Below, in pieces: positions 33,356-46,108 of a stretch of DNA of 64,000 bases. The stretch's first letter is position 1; each line of letters opens with the position of its first letter. Below the pieces are notes generated by a model. It made no database searches. It was given only the letters and a program-made list of their open reading frames with translations, and had not been told where the DNA came from. Where the stretch lies: positions 868,001-932,000 of the forward strand of contig JAHQRK010000002.1 in NCBI GenBank assembly GCA_019828595.1, read 5' to 3'. This DNA is from Aphanomyces cochlioides. Its lineage: Eukaryota; Oomycota; Saprolegniomycetes; Saprolegniales; Verrucalvaceae. The translations under genes and the position numbers were made by a program.

Positions 33356-36300
33356 TCATCGAAACTTCGCTCCAGAATTCAAAGCCTTGTCGATTCGATT
33401 CAGCTGTATTCAAATAGCAATTGATGTCAATGGGCAGTAGTAGGACGTACCAAGTTGGCTTGGGTCTGTGGGCTGGAGCCTGTTGACATGCGTCGAGTTA
33501 AAACATTTTCATCTACGAGGATATGAAAAGATCAAAGCTAGGATAATATACGCAGAGGCTGATCGGTCTCATCGTCATCGTCGTCGTCGTCATCATCGCC
33601 ATCACTTCCATCGCTAGTTTTAATTGCACCGATGGCCTGCAGGCCATTAGAGGTTGAGAGAAGAACGAAAGTACCGCCAAGATACGATCTCGACTCAATT
33701 TGGCTTTGATGCCCAAGTCATTCACAAGAGCTCGCTCGTCGAGTTCTAGTAACATTTGGCCGTCAATTTGAAGAGCTTCAAATCGGTCCTAATTAACAAC
33801 GTCGATTAGTTTATGGACGTTCGAGCGAGGACATACCACGACGTCTGGAACGCCAACATCTTCCCTAAGCCACAGGCACACGTTTTCAACATTCCACTCG
33901 GCCACGACTACAGCGTGGAAAATTAGGAGCACCCTACGAGATGGAGCTACCTTGAGCCAGACTCATGTCGTCATCATCCTCGTTTTCCTCGTCTTCGTCA
34001 TCTTCATCCTTGTCGTCATGATCCCCCTTTGGGAGTTGCTCTTGTGGGGCGGTAAGTTGGGACAACGCAAAGTTTCGCCGCGAGGTGCGGTCGCTGGGCT
34101 CTTCCTTGGCTCCAATATTGCGTGCCGACAAGAGAACTTTCAAGTCGCTTTCCGATTTTCGTTTGGGCGAAGCCTACAGTGAGACTCACGCATGCCTTGC
34201 GAATGTTCAAACCGCTTGGAGAAGATGAGCTGGTGGTGGTGTCGACGGCGGTGGAGGCACGCCTTTTGATTCACCAGGTTTGCAAGAAGTCGAGTGAGCG
34301 ACGATGATATCGGCGGCAAATAATTCGCCACAGCGAATGCATTTGATCGGTCGTTTCGTGCATTTTGGTAAGTGAGTCGAAAACGCTGAGCTTGGAAACT
34401 ACATTTGCGCCATGTCAAGCTTTAGGAATTCATTTGTGGCTTACGGACTGCAAGCAATGCGAGCATTGACGATTGCTCTGCTTGCAATTCCCTTCGTGGC
34501 GTGCCAAGTCTCTCGAGATAATGACCATGTTGCAATATTGGCACCGTTTTGGTTTCCAGTCACAACTATCCACAGTCCGTAAATTTGTCGTCACGGTGGC
34601 AATGTCTACCTGGCCTCGTGCTCTTCAATGCTCGTGCTGGTATATTCTTCGTCGCAATATTTACACTCAACCTGTTCAAATAGCTCTAAAAGATTACATA
34701 AATGATCTTCACCTTGGACTCTTTCTGGGTCTTTGGTTCTTCTTTTGGTTTCTGAGGGACTGGCGCTGAAGGCGGTGGCGACGTTGGTTGAGGACGCTTG
34801 GAGCATTTTGTAAGCACATGCTTTTCAAGTCCTCGCTGCAAAAACTTGCCGCCACATCCATTGGGGCATTGGACTAAGCGGCAGTCACAATTGTTGATAT
34901 GCTCTTGGAGATCGGACATCTACAACTCGTTCAACTCGGTTCTTGCCTTTGGACAGAGCATACCTTTTGTCGCCTGAGGCAATGAGGACATTGCTTCAGA
35001 GCATGGTCGCAAGTGGATTCATGCTCGACCATGTCAGCGACTTCGACGAGGCAGTACTTGCATTTTCCCATCTGAGGTTTCTCACAAAGATGAGAAGGAA
35101 GATCTTTAGCTCGAAAGGATTTCGAACAAGTCGTGCATGTCTAGAATATGTCAACATCAAGGGAGCAGCACCGAGATGATACCTGCATCCGCATTGGGCA
35201 AAGGTTGAGTTCGTGATCAAGCTTGACGCCAAGCGCGACATCTTGGAAGCATAAATGACATTTGACCATTTGCTTCGTTTCTTCGAGAGGCTGGTTCGGC
35301 TTTGAAACATCCTTGGGAGATGGAACTCCAGTCAGAGTATGTCGGCGTTCACGCTATGTGAACTCAAGCGAAATTGGATTTAGAACTTGGTTACCTCGAT
35401 TTTCAGTCGGTTTTCAACCCGAGCTTTGGCCAGTTCCGCTTCAGCCATGGCTCCTTTCATAGTCGGATCGTCGAGTAAAGTCGGCGGTCCTCCTGTTTTC
35501 TTTGGCTCAATCTTGTGGGCAGGAGTAGTTGGTGTTGCACATGAAGGAGACGACGCAATGCGCTGCAAAAGACTTGGACTTGATGTTGGAGGGGGTGGCT
35601 TTGTCTGTTGAAGATGCGTCGGTGGCGGAACCTGCTGCGGTGGAGCCGCCACTGGTGGCGTGGCTAGTTTGCTGAGGGACTCAGAGCTTGGGGCACTGGT
35701 TTTGCTTGGAACAGGTTGTGAATTTATCGGTGCGGCCATCTCTTGCTTTACAGCTACTGATGGCGTCGCTGCCACTGGTTTCGGGTTCACAGGAGGTGGC
35801 GAAACTGGGACTGCGGGCGATTTTGACTCAAGGGGAGGTTCTGGCTTCGACGGCAATGGTGGTGGAGGGGCTGAGGAAGGAGGCACTGATGCTCTTGGAA
35901 GGTTGGACGAAATGTTTATCGCAGAGGTTGGCTGGTTCGTAGCAGGTGGTCCAGGGATTGAGTTTGGTTGACATTTGATTGCAGAGTCGTTGGTCGGAGG
36001 ATTTAATTTCGGCTCACTCGGTGTCGCCTCTTGTAACTCTGCAAAACTTTGGAGTGGAGATACAACAGGAGGCTTTGCTGAATCCATTGGGGACCTCGAT
36101 GGAGGTTCGTTTGTCAAGCTCGTCTGCGTGCTGTCTGTGGACACTTGCTGGTTTGGTTGTGGTGGTGGATTCACTGCAGGTTTGTCACTTGTCAAACTTG
36201 GTGGGTCCACTGCAGGTTTGTTGGTTGTCAAAGTTGGTATATTGGCTGCTCTTGGAGGCAACGCCACTGGCAATTGCTCAGCAGGTCCGACACTTGTGTT

Positions 36301-38585
36301 GAACGATTTAGGAGCAATTTCACTCTTGATATTTTGGACTTGGGTCAAGGGAAGAGAGTTGGTAGCTGGAGGAATTGCATTTGCTGCACCAGCTTGTGGA
36401 ATTTGTCGGTCAGCGGCGGGTGGGTATGGCGATTGGGAAGGGTGATACATTTCATGGGGAGAATGCATCCCAGGCGGCAGCATATTCATGTACATCGGAG
36501 GAGGCCAATACGGCACTGGTGGATACATCGTCGGTGGAGGCTTGGGTTCTTCCTTGGACAGCTTGAGCAAGCTCAAACTCGATCGGAGATCGTTGAGATC
36601 TTTTTCAATGTGGTTCAATTGCTTCTCGACGACGTCATGGCAGACTTTTTCCACTTTCAATTGACTCTTTGCTTCGTTTTGAGTCATTTCTTTCACTTGT
36701 CGAACGACATCGTCGATGGTTTTCTTCATCCCCACCACTTGAGTGGTGACATCTTCTACCTGTTTCATTCCGCGAGACTCATTCGCCTTGCTATCCTTGA
36801 TATCCTTTTGGCAAACGTCAATCTCGCGTTCGACTTGTGCAGCACGTGCTTCCAACTTCTCGACCTGCGCCACAAACTTGGCCACGTCCGTTTGAAGAGG
36901 GAAGAATAGTTTTTGCCTCTCCAGGGCTTCCTTTTGCAGCATAAATGGTATTTCCTTTGCCATCAAGCTTTCGCAAGCTTCCTTCCCTTCCTTGATACAC
37001 TTGTCGATATCACCTTTGACTTCGACACGTAATTCGTGTAAACTTTTGTGCAAATTTTCTTGGGCAGCAAATTTCAACTGCGTTAGTTGGTCGTGCAAGG
37101 TCTCCACGATTTTCTTTCGCTCCGATCGTTCCTTCTCCATGTCGTCATGGACTGCCTGCAAACGAGAAATAAATTGAGTGAATTGCGTGCGCATTGGTTC
37201 CACTTGATCGTCGATCCTCTGAGATATTACCTACTGGCGAGTTAAATCAAAGTGTTGTCTGAATCAACCCGGGAGACATCTTGCTTCACCGACACGTCCA
37301 AATCGCTCTGCATGCGCTTTAAACGCGCTTCGACGTCATCCTGAATCTTGGTTTGTAGGCTACGTATTTGTTCAGTGGCCCCAGTCTATACAACTCAATC
37401 AATTATACCGCAGCAATCGCGAACTTACCGTCGATTTGGACTCCATCGCTGTAATTTTAGTCTCTACGTCGTCCAAATACTCTTTGCAGTGCTTCTGCAC
37501 CGACTCTTGAATGTCTTTTGATTGCATGGACGAAGAACTTCCAACATCGACGAGGCCTTGTCGTTTCCCAAACGATTCCATGTCTTGTTTTATATTGTGC
37601 ACGTCCGAGTCGACATCTTTCATGCGCTTCTGGAGACTCTCAACGACAAACATGTGCGTCGCGGCATTCCGAGAGAGATCTCCAATGATTTGTGCTGCGA
37701 AAACATGCCATCAAGTCTATTGAGTTCATTTTGATGGCCATACCTTGGTGCTGAATGCCAGCATTTAATTGCGCTTTCAATGGCTCGACGCATGCATTGA
37801 AATGTACAAGGAGCTCTGGCCTTGATAGCTTTTCCTGCAGGCTCACTTGGATTGAATTCCCTTGTTCTCGCAAGGCAGCAACCAGTTGGCGCAGCTCCAG
37901 AAGCTGGTTATCGGCTTGCATACGCCACGACTCGTCCTTGCCACACATGGACTGCACATGATACATGATATCTTTCTGAGTTGTCATGTCCTGCCGCAGC
38001 TTCTGCTGGTTTTGGTCCAGGCTGCGGATATCTCGGTCCACTGTGCTGTACTCCATGCGAAGGCGATCCAACTCGTCCGAATTGTTCTTGGTCAAAGCCA
38101 TAATTGCACTCAATTGTCTCTCTGCAATCGCAGCTCGAGCATCGACTTCTAATTTGATGCTGAATCGAATTTGTTCCATCATTTGCGCAATGTTGTACGG
38201 CTACTCACAATCAAGTTACAACGCACTGGGTGGGGTGCAATATGCGACTTACAGCGTTGTTTTGATAGTGAAAGCTCGGTGGAATTTCAAAAGTTGGTGG
38301 TGGAGGAGCGTTGGTTTGTTGTGGAATCGTAGGTGGTGGCGACGGCGGCCGGGATTCTGCATACTGTTTCGATGGCGGGGGTCTTGAAAACGCTCCAAAG
38401 CTCGTGCTTGGCCGCGTGAAAGGCGGGATATTCACAGCTGGAACATGGTGATTTTGGAATTGCTGTCGTAAATTCTCATCGGTGCATTTGATGATTGCTT
38501 CCAGGTTTGCTTCCCACTCCATCGAACTCTGTACCTGCTGGGGACGATTTGAAACCGTTTCGTGGACGTAACGTTGCGAAGACAT
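33356..38585 (-). CDS. Large scaffold: coiled coils, Pro-rich region, TRAF-type zinc fingers, SAM domain
   Basis: Seventeen exons join to an open frame of 1511 residues; the largest exon is 35395-37230. Exon starts and ends all obey GT/AG with introns of about 36-60 bp, and lengths sum to a multiple of three. Residues 1-110 are Pro-rich. 111-600 form long coiled coils. About 600-990 is a Pro/Ala/Ser-rich disordered region. About 1010-1300 holds repeated Cys/His pairs of TRAF type (VKCHLCFQDV, CTTCSKSFRAKDLPSHLC, CKYCLVEVADMVEHEST, CPNGCGGKFLQRGLEKHV, CQYCNMVIISRDLARHEG, CIRCGELFAADIIVAH). An acidic stretch precedes a SAM domain (EWNVENVCLWLREDVGV ... LVNDLGIKAKLSRDRILA). The parts suggest a self-associating signalling or cytoskeletal adaptor. 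The final three short exons are the least certain; an earl­ier stop is possible at 33538. Confidence 0.82.
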
Positions 38586-38740
38586 TTGAAAAGTGTGAAA
38601 TTCACTGTGAACCGTGGCAAAGCTCGCAAAAACATTTTTGTCTGGTCACGCTTGTTAGTTTATGCCTTTAAGTCAATCTGCGACGCAAGGGCGTGTCCAC
38701 TGCGTGGATATTAGCTCGACTGCAAATGAGTTGGATGTTT

Positions 38741-41700
38741 CTAGCGAATGACAAACGCCTTGTCGCCTTTTCGAACGATGACTTCGTCCGTCGGGTTCAA
38801 GTAGACGTAGCTATGGCGCTTGAACCGCGCACGGTAGAGCCCGAGGCATAAAATATCCTGGTCGTGGATATTCTTAGCTAGAGGTGATTATAATTGTCGC
38901 TTACCTGGTGCTCCAACATGTCGACGAAGAATTGCCCAAACGGTCGATCGGTATACGTGACGGGGATGTCGATCTGGTCGAGCACGCGCGTGCCTTTTTC
39001 ATCGTCTTCGCCAAATGTGATCAAGTGAACGAGATCGAGAGTCGAGCCATATCGATCGCAGCTCCCAAGCACAGCATCGAGCGAATTCAGGATGAACACT
39101 TTGCCTACACACCACAATGTAGAGCGAGCTGCTCGAGGAATGCACTGACCAGCAGCATAAAGTGGATGGCAGATATTGTCGAGGGGATCATCAGCGCGCG
39201 AGAGGGCTCGTTTCGTGAGAGCTTTGAGAACTTTCGCAACTGGCTCATGCTCCGCGCGCAGCAGGTCGTCTTTGAGGAAACGCATGCTGCTAGGACGGCT
39301 CTAGACATCAAGTTTATTCTCCACGAGCGTGTAGATGCATACCATGACGACGACAACACTTGGCCGTGGATCTCCTAATGGTATTGTGCTTTCGCAGGCC
39401 TCCGTGACGAAGCGGTGGAGCGTGATCGCATCCGTGTCGATCATATTTTGATCGATCACGTCCGCAGTCGACTCTTCGCTGTCGTGGTGCTGCGCCGACG
39501 TCCTCATGCAAGTCGTCATGATCACAATACTCTTAGCCTTGAAGATTTGCGCTTCCTGGAGGATATAGTCGTGCAGGGGCGAGCCGTGGATGTAGTAAAT
39601 TTTGTCAAACATGGCAATGCTAGCGTGTTGTTTCTCCGTCATGGGAATGAGCGACACGATCACAATCGGAGCATCCGCCATGGCCGTGATGGAGCTTTCA
39701 AAGTCAGGCGGTGTCGGGTGTTTGTGCCTCAGGGGTGCCACAAAGTCGTGGAGCTTGTTGGGCATGCCAAACAGAACAACATGACCCGCCAAGTCGGATG
39801 GAACGGTCGTGTCCAGGAAGTGCGCAAACGCATTTGTCGACTGCCGTCGACTCACGGGTGGTTTTCCTTCCTCCTTCTCTTCCAAAGCTTCAGAGGTTGG
39901 ATCCATGAGAGGACTCTCGGACTCGAGGGGCGGAAGAGGCTGCGGTTTCGCAACAAGACTCGGCTGCGATTGCAGCTTCTGGAGTAATTGATCCGCTCGA
40001 AGTGGTGGAGAATTTATCGGCAGCTTTGACGCTGATCCTTTCAGCGTCGAGTCTGGCACTTGAGGCAGTTGATGGAGAGTCGAGATCCTCGCTGAAGGAG
40101 GCGAAGTCTTGTCGTTGTCCGACGGGACGTCGTCGGAAGCCAAGAGATCGTCGTGAATGTCCGTTGGAGTCACTCGCGTGACAATTCCAGTATGGCGTCG
40201 TTGTTTCGTGTCGTCTTTTGCGAGGTCGGTCGTGGCCATCCGCGACGAGTTCATGGAGATCAAAGACGACGCGACCATGCTGATGACAGACGTGCGCGAT
40301 CGAATGCGCTGGCGGATTTGTACCGCAATTGAATTGGTATTCCACATTTCGACAATTTTGGCAAAGTTTGGAAGGAATTCTTCGTACCTACACCGCTCTG
40401 TGAGGGGGCCAGAGGGGCTCGATTTACTTTTCGAGCGTCGAGAGAGAGAGCTCGTCGACTTTGTTGGCATCTTCAGGGTTTGTCGTGAGGAGAAACAACT
40501 TGTGGAACGTTCGCACGATCATTCTCGATGGAAAAAGTCGCACATCGTAGTGCTGTCGACCGCCCGTCGCAATCACAACCATGTTGAATTCCATGTAGAG
40601 AATGCGAGCAAGCATGGCAAACGTCAAGGTGCCATCCAAGTACGCTGGAAGTCTCGCTTTGCACAGCACCGTCGCACAGCCCTCGAGGAACTCGGAGGCC
40701 CAGAGATTGCTACGAGAACTAAGGTCGATCGACGCGAATAAAGCAGGCAGTACCTTCGAGAGAGTTGTGGCCGCAGTGTAAAGATGATATTCGAGATGAG
40801 CGCACAATATCCAGGCACGACGCACGCCTTGGCGAGGATTCCCATCTTGAGCTCGTCGATGCAGAGGATATTGCTCGCTCCAGACATGAGGACATGGCGG
40901 ATGTTGTCCGTCTTGAGCACTTGGACAAAGACGGGCACTAGAATTCCATCACGTCGTCTCGGTTTTCCACCGCGATCTTACCGTCTTCCATGTGATGGCG
41001 AAGCGAGATTGTTAGTAAATTCGTCGCCGTGTCGTTGCGATCGCCGTCGGGGGAAAACTTGTCGAGCATGACAAAACACATGCGAGCGTTTGCAGCCGCG
41101 GCGCGTTTTAAATCTGTAGCGAGCATCGCGCTGCCTTGGAGATACATCACGCGTTGCTCATAATCTGGCGTGAGAAGAATGCGGCGGAGATTATGGGATG
41201 GCAGGCCTGGACAGAGGATGACCACTTTGTCCTTCCAGTTGAAATTGTCCGGGTGGAGGAACTGGTGCAGGAAAAAGTCGAGCGCGCCGGAATTGACGTC
41301 GCCACAGATGAGAATATGAGGATGCTGCGCTTTGTCGAGCGTGAACGACTTGTCGTATTCCGTCTAGACGACTCCAAGTCAAGCTGACCGACGTGGTCAC
41401 GATCACCTCTCGATTGAGGATGTCGCTGAGTCGACTAATTTGGAGCGGCAAGAACACACCTGTGATGAAAATCAAGACGATCACAGCGACTTTGCCATTG
41501 TCAGACTTGGGAGCGATATCGCCAAAGCTAGAGCAAGAGGCGAGTTCATGGAGGAGATGCCATCCGGCGACTTACCCGAGCGTGGCAATCGTAATGACGA
41601 CAAAGTAGCAAGCGTTGTAGATTTCCAGCGTTTGGCATTTGTTTTGGCCGTCGTAGCTGCATTTTTCCAGCGCCTATCGTTGTCGTAATGATGAGAATAT

Positions 41701-42371
41701 CGTGTCGAGGGCGTACTTGGATGATGCCGGCGGAACAAAAGATGATGGACATGACCGTGAGGAAGAGAAAACCTGTCTGGCGTCCTTTGGCTGTTTTCGT
41801 GAGCGAGAGGAGTCGAAATGCGCGGAGGAAACGCAGCGACCGGAGTGTCTTGAGCGCATTCGCTTGGCCTTTAAAGCCTGAATTGTCGCCGAGAATGAGC
41901 TCGAGCCACTGGGGCACAATCGTGCCCAAGTCAATGAGCGACACAGAGCTCATAAAAAATGTCCATCGACTGTCCGCCGCGTACAGCCGCGTGCAGTAGT
42001 CGAGCGTGAAGAAATAGCCGATCACAATTTGTATATTGCGCAGCACGACCGTCTCGGGGGCGTCTTGAAACTTGCTCCAGTTCTGCGAGAAGTAGATGAG
42101 CGTCATGCCAATGCTACAACGACAGTCAACGCTACGTCAGCTAGCTCTTGACGTCGTTTTTGTACCCGAGAACGACTTGAAAGACGTCAAGGAGCGCGGC
42201 CAAGGGGGAATTCTCCATGTTGCGATTGACCCATTTCCGAAACGTTTCGCCGCGGACGCGTGGCTTGAGCAGGATGGCCTTGAGTGCTCTTAGCCACGTT
42301 TGAATCAACCCTTGCTTGGGCTTTAGCATGTCACGCCCAATCTCGCAATGAATGGCAAAGTTGTCGTCCAA
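38741..42371 (-). CDS. BK/SLO-type potassium channel, paralogue A (GFGD filter)
   Basis: Eleven exons (42166-42371, 41717-42113, 41576-41673, 41407-41527, 40982-41363, 40754-40937, 40428-40718, 39343-40387, 39150-39300, 38905-39104, 38741-38857) give 1063 residues from the ATG at 42371; an internal ATG at 42329 is an alternative start. The membrane part has a voltage-sensor-like S4 (LRSLRFLRAFRLLSL) and a pore helix with TIATLGFGDIAP, a GFG filter as known in several BK-like and other K+ channels. S6 leads into RCK1 (HILICGDVNSGALDFFL) and RCK2 (HVVLFGMPNKLHDFVAPL), the cytosolic gating ring of calcium-activated channels. No classic Asp-rich calcium bowl is seen, though an acidic patch with several Asp residues lies in RCK2. 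It likely conducts K+ across the plasma or an organelle membrane. Confidence 0.92.
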
Positions 42372-42472
42372 GGAGGTTTTGTAACCGAAGCAGTTACACA
42401 GAAAGGCAACAGGATGGCAGTGGTTTTGAAAGCGGTTTCACATTTCATCTCGGAGCAAAAACGTCTCGAGAG
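42372..42472. promoter_or_regulatory. Compact bidirectional promoter between BK paralogues
   Basis: Only about 101 bp separate the ATG of paralogue A (minus) from the ATG of paralogue B (plus), or 143 bp if A starts at 42329. Both transcripts must start in or near this stretch, and their 5' leaders may overlap. I see no clear TATA box. Inferred from gene layout only. Confidence 0.5.
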
Positions 42473-45400
42473 ATGCTGCAGCCCAAGCGAGGCTGCGTTC
42501 AAAGATGGCTCAGGACACTCAAGACCGTCCTGCTCAAGCCACGCATACGCGGCGAAACCTTTCGGAAATGGGTCAACCGCAATCTGGAGAACTCCACCTT
42601 GGCCGCGCTCATTGATATCTTTCAAGTCATCCTCTGGTACGCTTCATCTCCAAAAAGCGTCTAAGCTGCTGCTGCTGCTGCTCCTTAGGCTCGGCGTGAC
42701 GATGATTTACTTTTATCAAAACTGGACCAAGTTTCAAGACGTGCCCGAGACGATCGCGCTGCGCAACTTGCAAATTGTGATCGGTTTGATGTTCACAGTC
42801 GACTACTTGGCGCGGTTCTACGCTGCGGACAGCCGAAGCACGTTCGTCATGAGCACCATGTCGCTGATTGATCTCGGGACGATTATTCCGCAGTGGCTCG
42901 AGCTTATCATTGCGGACGACTATGGGTTGAAAGGCCAAGCAAGTTCGCTCAAAACCCTGCGTGCATTGCGCTTCCTCCGAGCGTTTCGATTGCTCTCGCT
43001 GACGAAAACAGCCAAAGGACGACAAGGCGGCATCCTCTTCCTCACCGTTTTCGCCATTATCTTCTGCTCGGCGGGGATTTTCCAAGTAAATCTTGATGGG
43101 AATTTGTGTCGATGACGGAAATGTCGTAGGCCCTCGAGAAATGCGACTACCCCGACCAGCCCAACTGCCAAACTCTCGAAATGTACAATGCTTGCTATCT
43201 CGTCGTGATCACGATCGCCACGCTTGGGTACAACTAGCGCGACTGCGGCTCTCGTTGCTAAGTTGAGTAGGTATGGAGACCTCGCTCCCAAGTCGGACAA
43301 CGCCAAGATCGTCGTGATCGTCTTGATTGGGTTCACGGGCGTCTTTTTGCCGCTCCAGATCAGTCGATTCAGCGACATCCTCAATCGAGATGTCGTTTTC
43401 CTCCCGCTGCGTTGCCTAACATTTGCCTCTAGACGGAATACGACCAAGCGTTCACGCTCGAGAAGGAGAAACACCCTCATATCCTCATCTGTGGCGAAGT
43501 GAATTCCGGCGCGCTCGACTTTTTCCTCCGCCAGTTCCTCCACCCGGACAATTTCAACTGGAAGGACAAAGTCGTGATCCTCTGTCCAGGCCTGCCATCC
43601 CACAACCTCCGCCGCATTCTCCTCAGCCCAGCGTACGAGACGCGCGTGATGTATCTCCAAGGGAGCGCCATGCTGGACTCGGATCTCAAACGCGCGGCGG
43701 CGGCCAACGCCCGCATGTGCTTTGTCCTCCTCAACAAGTTCTCCCCCGACGGCGATCGCAACGACACGGCGTCGAATTTGCTCACAATCTCGCTTCGCCA
43801 TCACACAGAAGACGGTAAGAACGCTCAGGAAGAGGTAGACGTCATGGAATGTTCTCTAGTGCCGATATTTGTCCAAGTGCTCAAGACGGACAACATCCGC
43901 CACGTCCAAATGTCGGGCGCGACGAATATCCTCTGCGTCGACGAGCTCAAGATGGGCGTTCTCGCCAAGGCATGCATCGTTCCTGGCTTTTGCGCTCTCA
44001 TCTCCAACATTATCTTCACGTTAAGAGCTCAATCAGCTCGGAGGTACGCAAGCCATTCAAGCTCTCTGTGGACGTGTGTCTTGTAGTCAGCTGTGGGCGT
44101 CAGAATACCTCGACGGTTGTGCGACGATTCTGTGCCGAGCTAGACTGCCAGCGTACTTGGACGGCTGCCTGTCGTTTAGCACGCTCGTGCGCATTCTCTA
44201 CAAGGAGTACAACATGCTCACGATTGCCACGACGGGCAAACAACACTTGGACATGCAGCTCTTCCCGTCGAAACTCGTGCTCAAGAGCTTTCATAAACTC
44301 TTTATCCTCACGACCAACCCAGACGACGCCAACAAAGTCGACAACCTGTCGCTCTCCGTGCTTCAAAAGTTTCCTCGCTGTGAATTTCCGCATTCACTTG
44401 GTCGTTCTAGGTACTCGGACATGATTCCAGCCATGGATCGCATCAATGACCGATGGAATGCCAATTCTCTCCGAAGGAAGATCCGCTCGAGGAGCTCCAC
44501 GCTCATGTCCAACCTCTCCAACACGTCGTCGCGGAAGATCAACTCGGGGATGCTCCCCCTGCATTCCCCCAAGACGATCGTCCGCCGAGTCAGCGTCGGT
44601 CACGTCATTCCATGCGACGACGACACTGCCGACAGCCACCTCGGTTCAAAGACAATGGTATCTCAATTTACAGACAAGAAGCAGCCCGTCCATCCCGCGA
44701 CGACGCACACAGAGTCGCCTGTCGTGGCTCTAACTATTCCAAAGCCACAGCCAAGTCTGCCCGACTTGCATGTAATCAACCCTCGGACGGCTGCCTTTGG
44801 CCACGACTTATCCCAGCACTCGTGCTCGAACGAAATGGAAGGCGACGATCATTTCCCGACGAATTTCGAGACGACGTCCGTGCCGAGTCATACGACGTAT
44901 GCATCCTTCCTCGATAATGCGCTTCCGCACGACCTGCACAACCATATCGTGCTCCTTGGCATGCCAAACAAACTGCACGACTTTGTCGCCCCACTTCGAC
45001 ATCTTGAAACGGGTTTCGAAAACTCGACCAAGGCCATACTGTGCGTTCCGATCGTCGTCGTGGCGTTGCTTCCCATGACAGAGAAGCAGCACGCTAGTAT
45101 TGCCTCCTTTGACAGAGTCTACTACCTCCACGACTCGCCACTCAACGAGACTGTATTGAAGGAAGCCAGTGTCTTCACCGCGAAAAGTATCGTCATCCTG
45201 ACAAATTGCATGCAGACAAGTTTTCACCACGAGCATGAAGACCACGACATGATTGACCTCAACATGATCGACACGGATGCCATCACGCTGCATCGATTTG
45301 TCACCGAGGCTTGTGAAAACGTTTGTCCTGCTGGTTCTCCTCGTCCGACGGTCATCATCGAGCTCGTACGTCCATCCATCTACACGTCATTTCAACTCAC

Positions 45401-45967
45401 GATCAATCTGTAGAATCGACCGAGCAGCATGCGCTTCCTCAAGGACGAACTCTTGCGGGCAGAGCATCCTCCTGTCGCCCAGGCTGTCAAAGCACTCGCG
45501 AGAAAAGTTCTCTCGCGCGCGGATGACCCACTCGACAACATTTGCCATCCGTTGTATGCGTCTGGTATGTCGTGGGTGTCCATCCACTTTGAAATTTTTC
45601 TTGTGCAGGCAAAGTGTTCATTTCCAACTCGCTCGATGCCATGCTGGGGAGTTGCGACCGCTACGGCTCGACACTTGATCTTGTCCAGCTCCTCACGTTT
45701 GGCGAAGAACGGGAAGGTGGTCGCGTCGTGGACTTGATCGACCTGCCCAGTGGATACATGGACAAAGAGTTCAGAGATTTGTTTGAGTACTTGCTTCGAC
45801 AAAAGGTACCTAACTCGAAGTGCCCACCAACCCACTGATGAATTGAGCAGGATATCTTGGCGTTGGGACTCTACCGGGCTCGACGTAAGAGGCATAGCTA
45901 TGTATTCATGAATCCATTCGAAGGCGCCATTGTGCGGGAAGCAGACAAGGTCTTTGTGCTACGATGA
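42473..45967 (+). CDS. BK/SLO-type potassium channel, paralogue B (GYGD filter)
   Basis: Eleven exons (42473-42636, 42689-43085, 43130-43227, 43271-43391, 43433-43814, 43860-44043, 44087-44368, 44411-45365, 45414-45564, 45609-45805, 45851-45967) give 1015 residues. Exon boundaries match paralogue A one for one, and exons 2-6, 9 and 11 have identical lengths, so the pair arose by inverted duplication. S4 is LRALRFLRAFRLLSL; the pore reads TIATLGYGDLAP, a standard GYG filter. RCK1 begins HILICGEVNSGALDFFL and RCK2 HIVLLGMPNKLHDFVAPL. Divergence is concentrated in the RCK1-RCK2 linker (exon 8), which is Ser- and His-rich here. Likely co-assembles with A or forms its own tetramers. Confidence 0.92.
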
Positions 45968-46108
45968 CACAGCCAAAATACGAACAAAAGCGCCATTATG
46001 TCATATATCGCAATCCACTGTCACTGCTTTCGTCGAGGAGGGAGACAGCTTCCTTCTCGGCGGCACTTCGCGTCGTAGCTTCCGTCTGGGGCTCCTACAA
46101 GAATATAT

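Noticed and set aside
33538..33540. Stop of the TRAF/SAM gene directly after the acidic tail
   Set aside because: A GTATAT...TAG intron here leads to three further in-frame exons, so the longer model is preferred, though only weakly.
35660..36445. Gly-rich plus-strand frame
   Set aside because: Antisense of the Pro-rich linker of the TRAF/SAM gene; Gly runs are the complement of Pro codons.
42284..42472. Upstream extension of BK paralogue B to ATG 42284
   Set aside because: The extra 63 codons overlap exon 1 of paralogue A antisense and have no counterpart in A; ATG 42473 is preferred.
42920..43804. 294-codon open frame antisense to BK paralogue B
   Set aside because: Crosses the introns of the real gene and mirrors its exons; no independent features.
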